A stretch of 5,101 nucleotides of DNA from JAEUIG01 sp046349775 (GTDB taxonomy: Bacteria > Planctomycetota > Planctomycetia > Planctomycetales > Planctomycetaceae). The position numbers were made by a program, and so were the translations under genes. How positions within the stretch are numbered: position 1 is the stretch's first letter; every line of letters begins with the position of its first letter. Below are positions 3,868-5,101 of this stretch, piece after piece. The notes under the pieces are model-generated. The model saw nothing but the letters and a program-made list of their open reading frames with translations. It was not told the origin of the DNA and searched no databases. Location of the stretch: NCBI GenBank assembly GCA_046349775.1, contig JAXMBS010000125.1, positions 1 to 5,101 of the forward strand, given 5' to 3'.

Positions 3868-5101
3868 ATGACCCCGCCCCCTACGGCAGAGGCGACCTCG
3901 ACCGCGCGATCCCCCGCGCTGGATGTCCACACCGCCACCGGCACGACGGGCGAGACGGACTCACCGTCGCTGCTCGCCGGCTCGACCACACCGGTCGTTG
4001 CAATCTCGCTCCTGGCCGCGATGCACTTCCTGGTGGACACGGCCGCCGGGACAATCAATCCGCTGTGGCAGGGGTTTGAGGAGCGATTCGGAGTTCGCAG
4101 CGGCGGACTGCTGTGGGTTTACGTCTGCTGGCAGGCAGCGTCTTCATTCTCGCAACTGCTGTTCGCCTGGTGGGCGGACCGGGCGCCGCAGCGGTGGCTG
4201 ATCTGGGCCGGGCCCTGTATCGGCGCCGCCTGCATGGGGTTGACCGGTCTGGCACCGAATTCTGCTGTGCTCGCCGTGCTGCTGGTCCTTGCGGGGCTGG
4301 GGATTGCCGCCTTTCACCCGGAAGGTGCGGCTGCCGCCGGCGCCGTGGCGCCTTTGCAGCGCAGCCGGATGATGTCCATCTTTGCCCTGTGGGGCTATCT
4401 GGGTCAGTCGCTCGGACCGTACGCGTCCGCCACGATTACGACGAAGTACGATTTTGAGGCACTGTGCTGGTGGGGCGCCTGCGGACTGGCGGCGCTGTTC
4501 GTACTGATGACCCAACACAGACACATTCCGACACCGCCATTGCGGCATGCCGTGCGCCGCGCCGCTACAACGGACGCTGGCGACTGGAAGCCCTGGGCAC
4601 TGCTGCTGTCGGTCGGAACGCTGCGGATCATTCCGTCGATCGGCGTGCCGCTGGTCCTCGCCTACTGGCTCAACAATCGGGAATTAATCGGCGCGGTGCA
4701 GTCGTCGTTCATGATCGGCGTTGGCGCCGGGAGCATCCTGTGCGCTCTGCTCATTCGTCCGCACTGGGAGCGAGGACTGATCTGGAGCCAGCCCTTGTTG
4801 GCCGCGCCGTGCCTGGTGGCAATCCCGCTCGTCTCGCCCGCCTGGCTGGCGGCGACAGTCGGAGTGACCGGCTTCATGCTGGGGATTGCCCTGCCGGTGT
4901 TCATCAGCTTTGGTCAGCAGATGCTCCCGCAGCATCCGCGGGCCGCCAGTTCGATCACGATGGGAGTGAGCTGGGGGGTCGCCGGAGGCATTGCGGCGGC
5001 GGCGCTGTGGGGGATGACGGCGCTCGATCAACGGCCGCGCACGTTCTTCCTGCTGGCCGCGTTCAGCGTGGCGGCGGGGCTGTTGAGCCTGCGATTGCCC
5101 C
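3868..5101 (+). CDS. MFS transporter, fosmidomycin-resistance (Fsr) type, open at right edge
   Basis: This is an inner-membrane major facilitator, probably a proton-driven exporter. Twelve hydrophobic segments can be counted in the 411 visible residues (roughly 43-64, 81-102, 109-128, 132-150, 169-190, 197-214, 241-267, 280-296, 304-322, 325-345, 361-385, 391-410), so only a short tail should be missing. GLGIAAFHPEGAAAAG at 143-158 matches the Fsr-type FHPEG motif, and HFLVDTAAGTINPLW in the first segment fits the same group. A cytoplasmic loop at 216-240 separates the halves. The Thr/Ser/Pro-rich N-terminus (1-40) is unusual. The next in-frame ATG (4021) lies inside the first membrane segment, so 3868 is preferred although it has no Shine-Dalgarno; an in-frame stop at 3856 limits any upstream extension. 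Fosmidomycin itself need not be the substrate. It is transcribed away from the hpf-type operon. Confidence 0.88.
   Translation, partial: MTPPPTAEATSTARSPALDVHTATGTTGETDSPSLLAGSTTPVVAISLLAAMHFLVDTAAGTINPLWQGFEERFGVRSGGLLWVYVCWQAASSFSQLLFAWWADRAPQRWLIWAGPCIGAACMGLTGLAPNSAVLAVLLVLAGLGIAAFHPEGAAAAGAVAPLQRSRMMSIFALWGYLGQSLGPYASATITTKYDFEALCWWGACGLAALFVLMTQHRHIPTPPLRHAVRRAATTDAGDWKPWALLLSVGTLRIIPSIGVPLVLAYWLNNRELIGAVQSSFMIGVGAGSILCALLIRPHWERGLIWSQPLLAAPCLVAIPLVSPAWLAATVGVTGFMLGIALPVFISFGQQMLPQHPRAASSITMGVSWGVAGGIAAAALWGMTALDQRPRTFFLLAAFSVAAGLLSLRLP

Overview
The window is GC-rich, gene-dense bacterial chromosome. The most likely source is a planctomycete. That is inferred from a secreted sulfatase, a short Cys/Gly/Pro-rich lipoprotein-like protein and palindromic intergenic repeats of the GGGTGCCACTGGC type. 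No single marker in the window proves it.

Layout: positions 1-987 hold a minus-strand def-fmt unit. Peptide deformylase lies upstream, and methionyl-tRNA formyltransferase starts 3 bases after it and runs off the left edge. Together these enzymes add and remove the formyl group at the start of protein synthesis. Positions 988-1340 are gene-free. They hold a perfect TATAAT box upstream of def and a cluster of small palindromes, including three copies of a REP-like 17-base hairpin. A minus-strand gene for a 100-residue Cys-rich putative lipoprotein follows (1341-1643). Its leader region (1644-1982) carries a plausible promoter.

Positions 1983-3402 (minus) are a secreted formylglycine-type sulfatase. 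Both ends are well preserved, but the reading frame changes about nine times within 2487-2751. The residues between the changes still read as good sulfatase sequence, which suggests sequence error more than long decay. The sulfatase start overlaps the stop of an HPF/RaiA-type ribosome hibernation factor (3399-3740, minus) by four bases, so the two probably form one operon.

From 3868 to the right edge, a plus-strand MFS transporter of the fosmidomycin-resistance type is divergent from that operon. It has twelve predicted membrane segments and is open at the window end. The hpf-MFS intergenic region contains two copies of an 11-base palindrome, TGTCC-(C/G)-GGACA, as a perfect 13-bp inverted pair. 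One copy lies between the -35 (TTGACA) and -10 elements of the predicted hpf promoter, the other just upstream of the MFS start. This looks like an operator pair for a shared regulator that is not in the window, although a mobile REP doublet is possible.

I see no defence system, CRISPR array, tRNA, rRNA or transposase gene. The most unusual features are the operator-like pair, the REP-like cluster with compensatory stem changes, and the frame-scrambled patch in the sulfatase.
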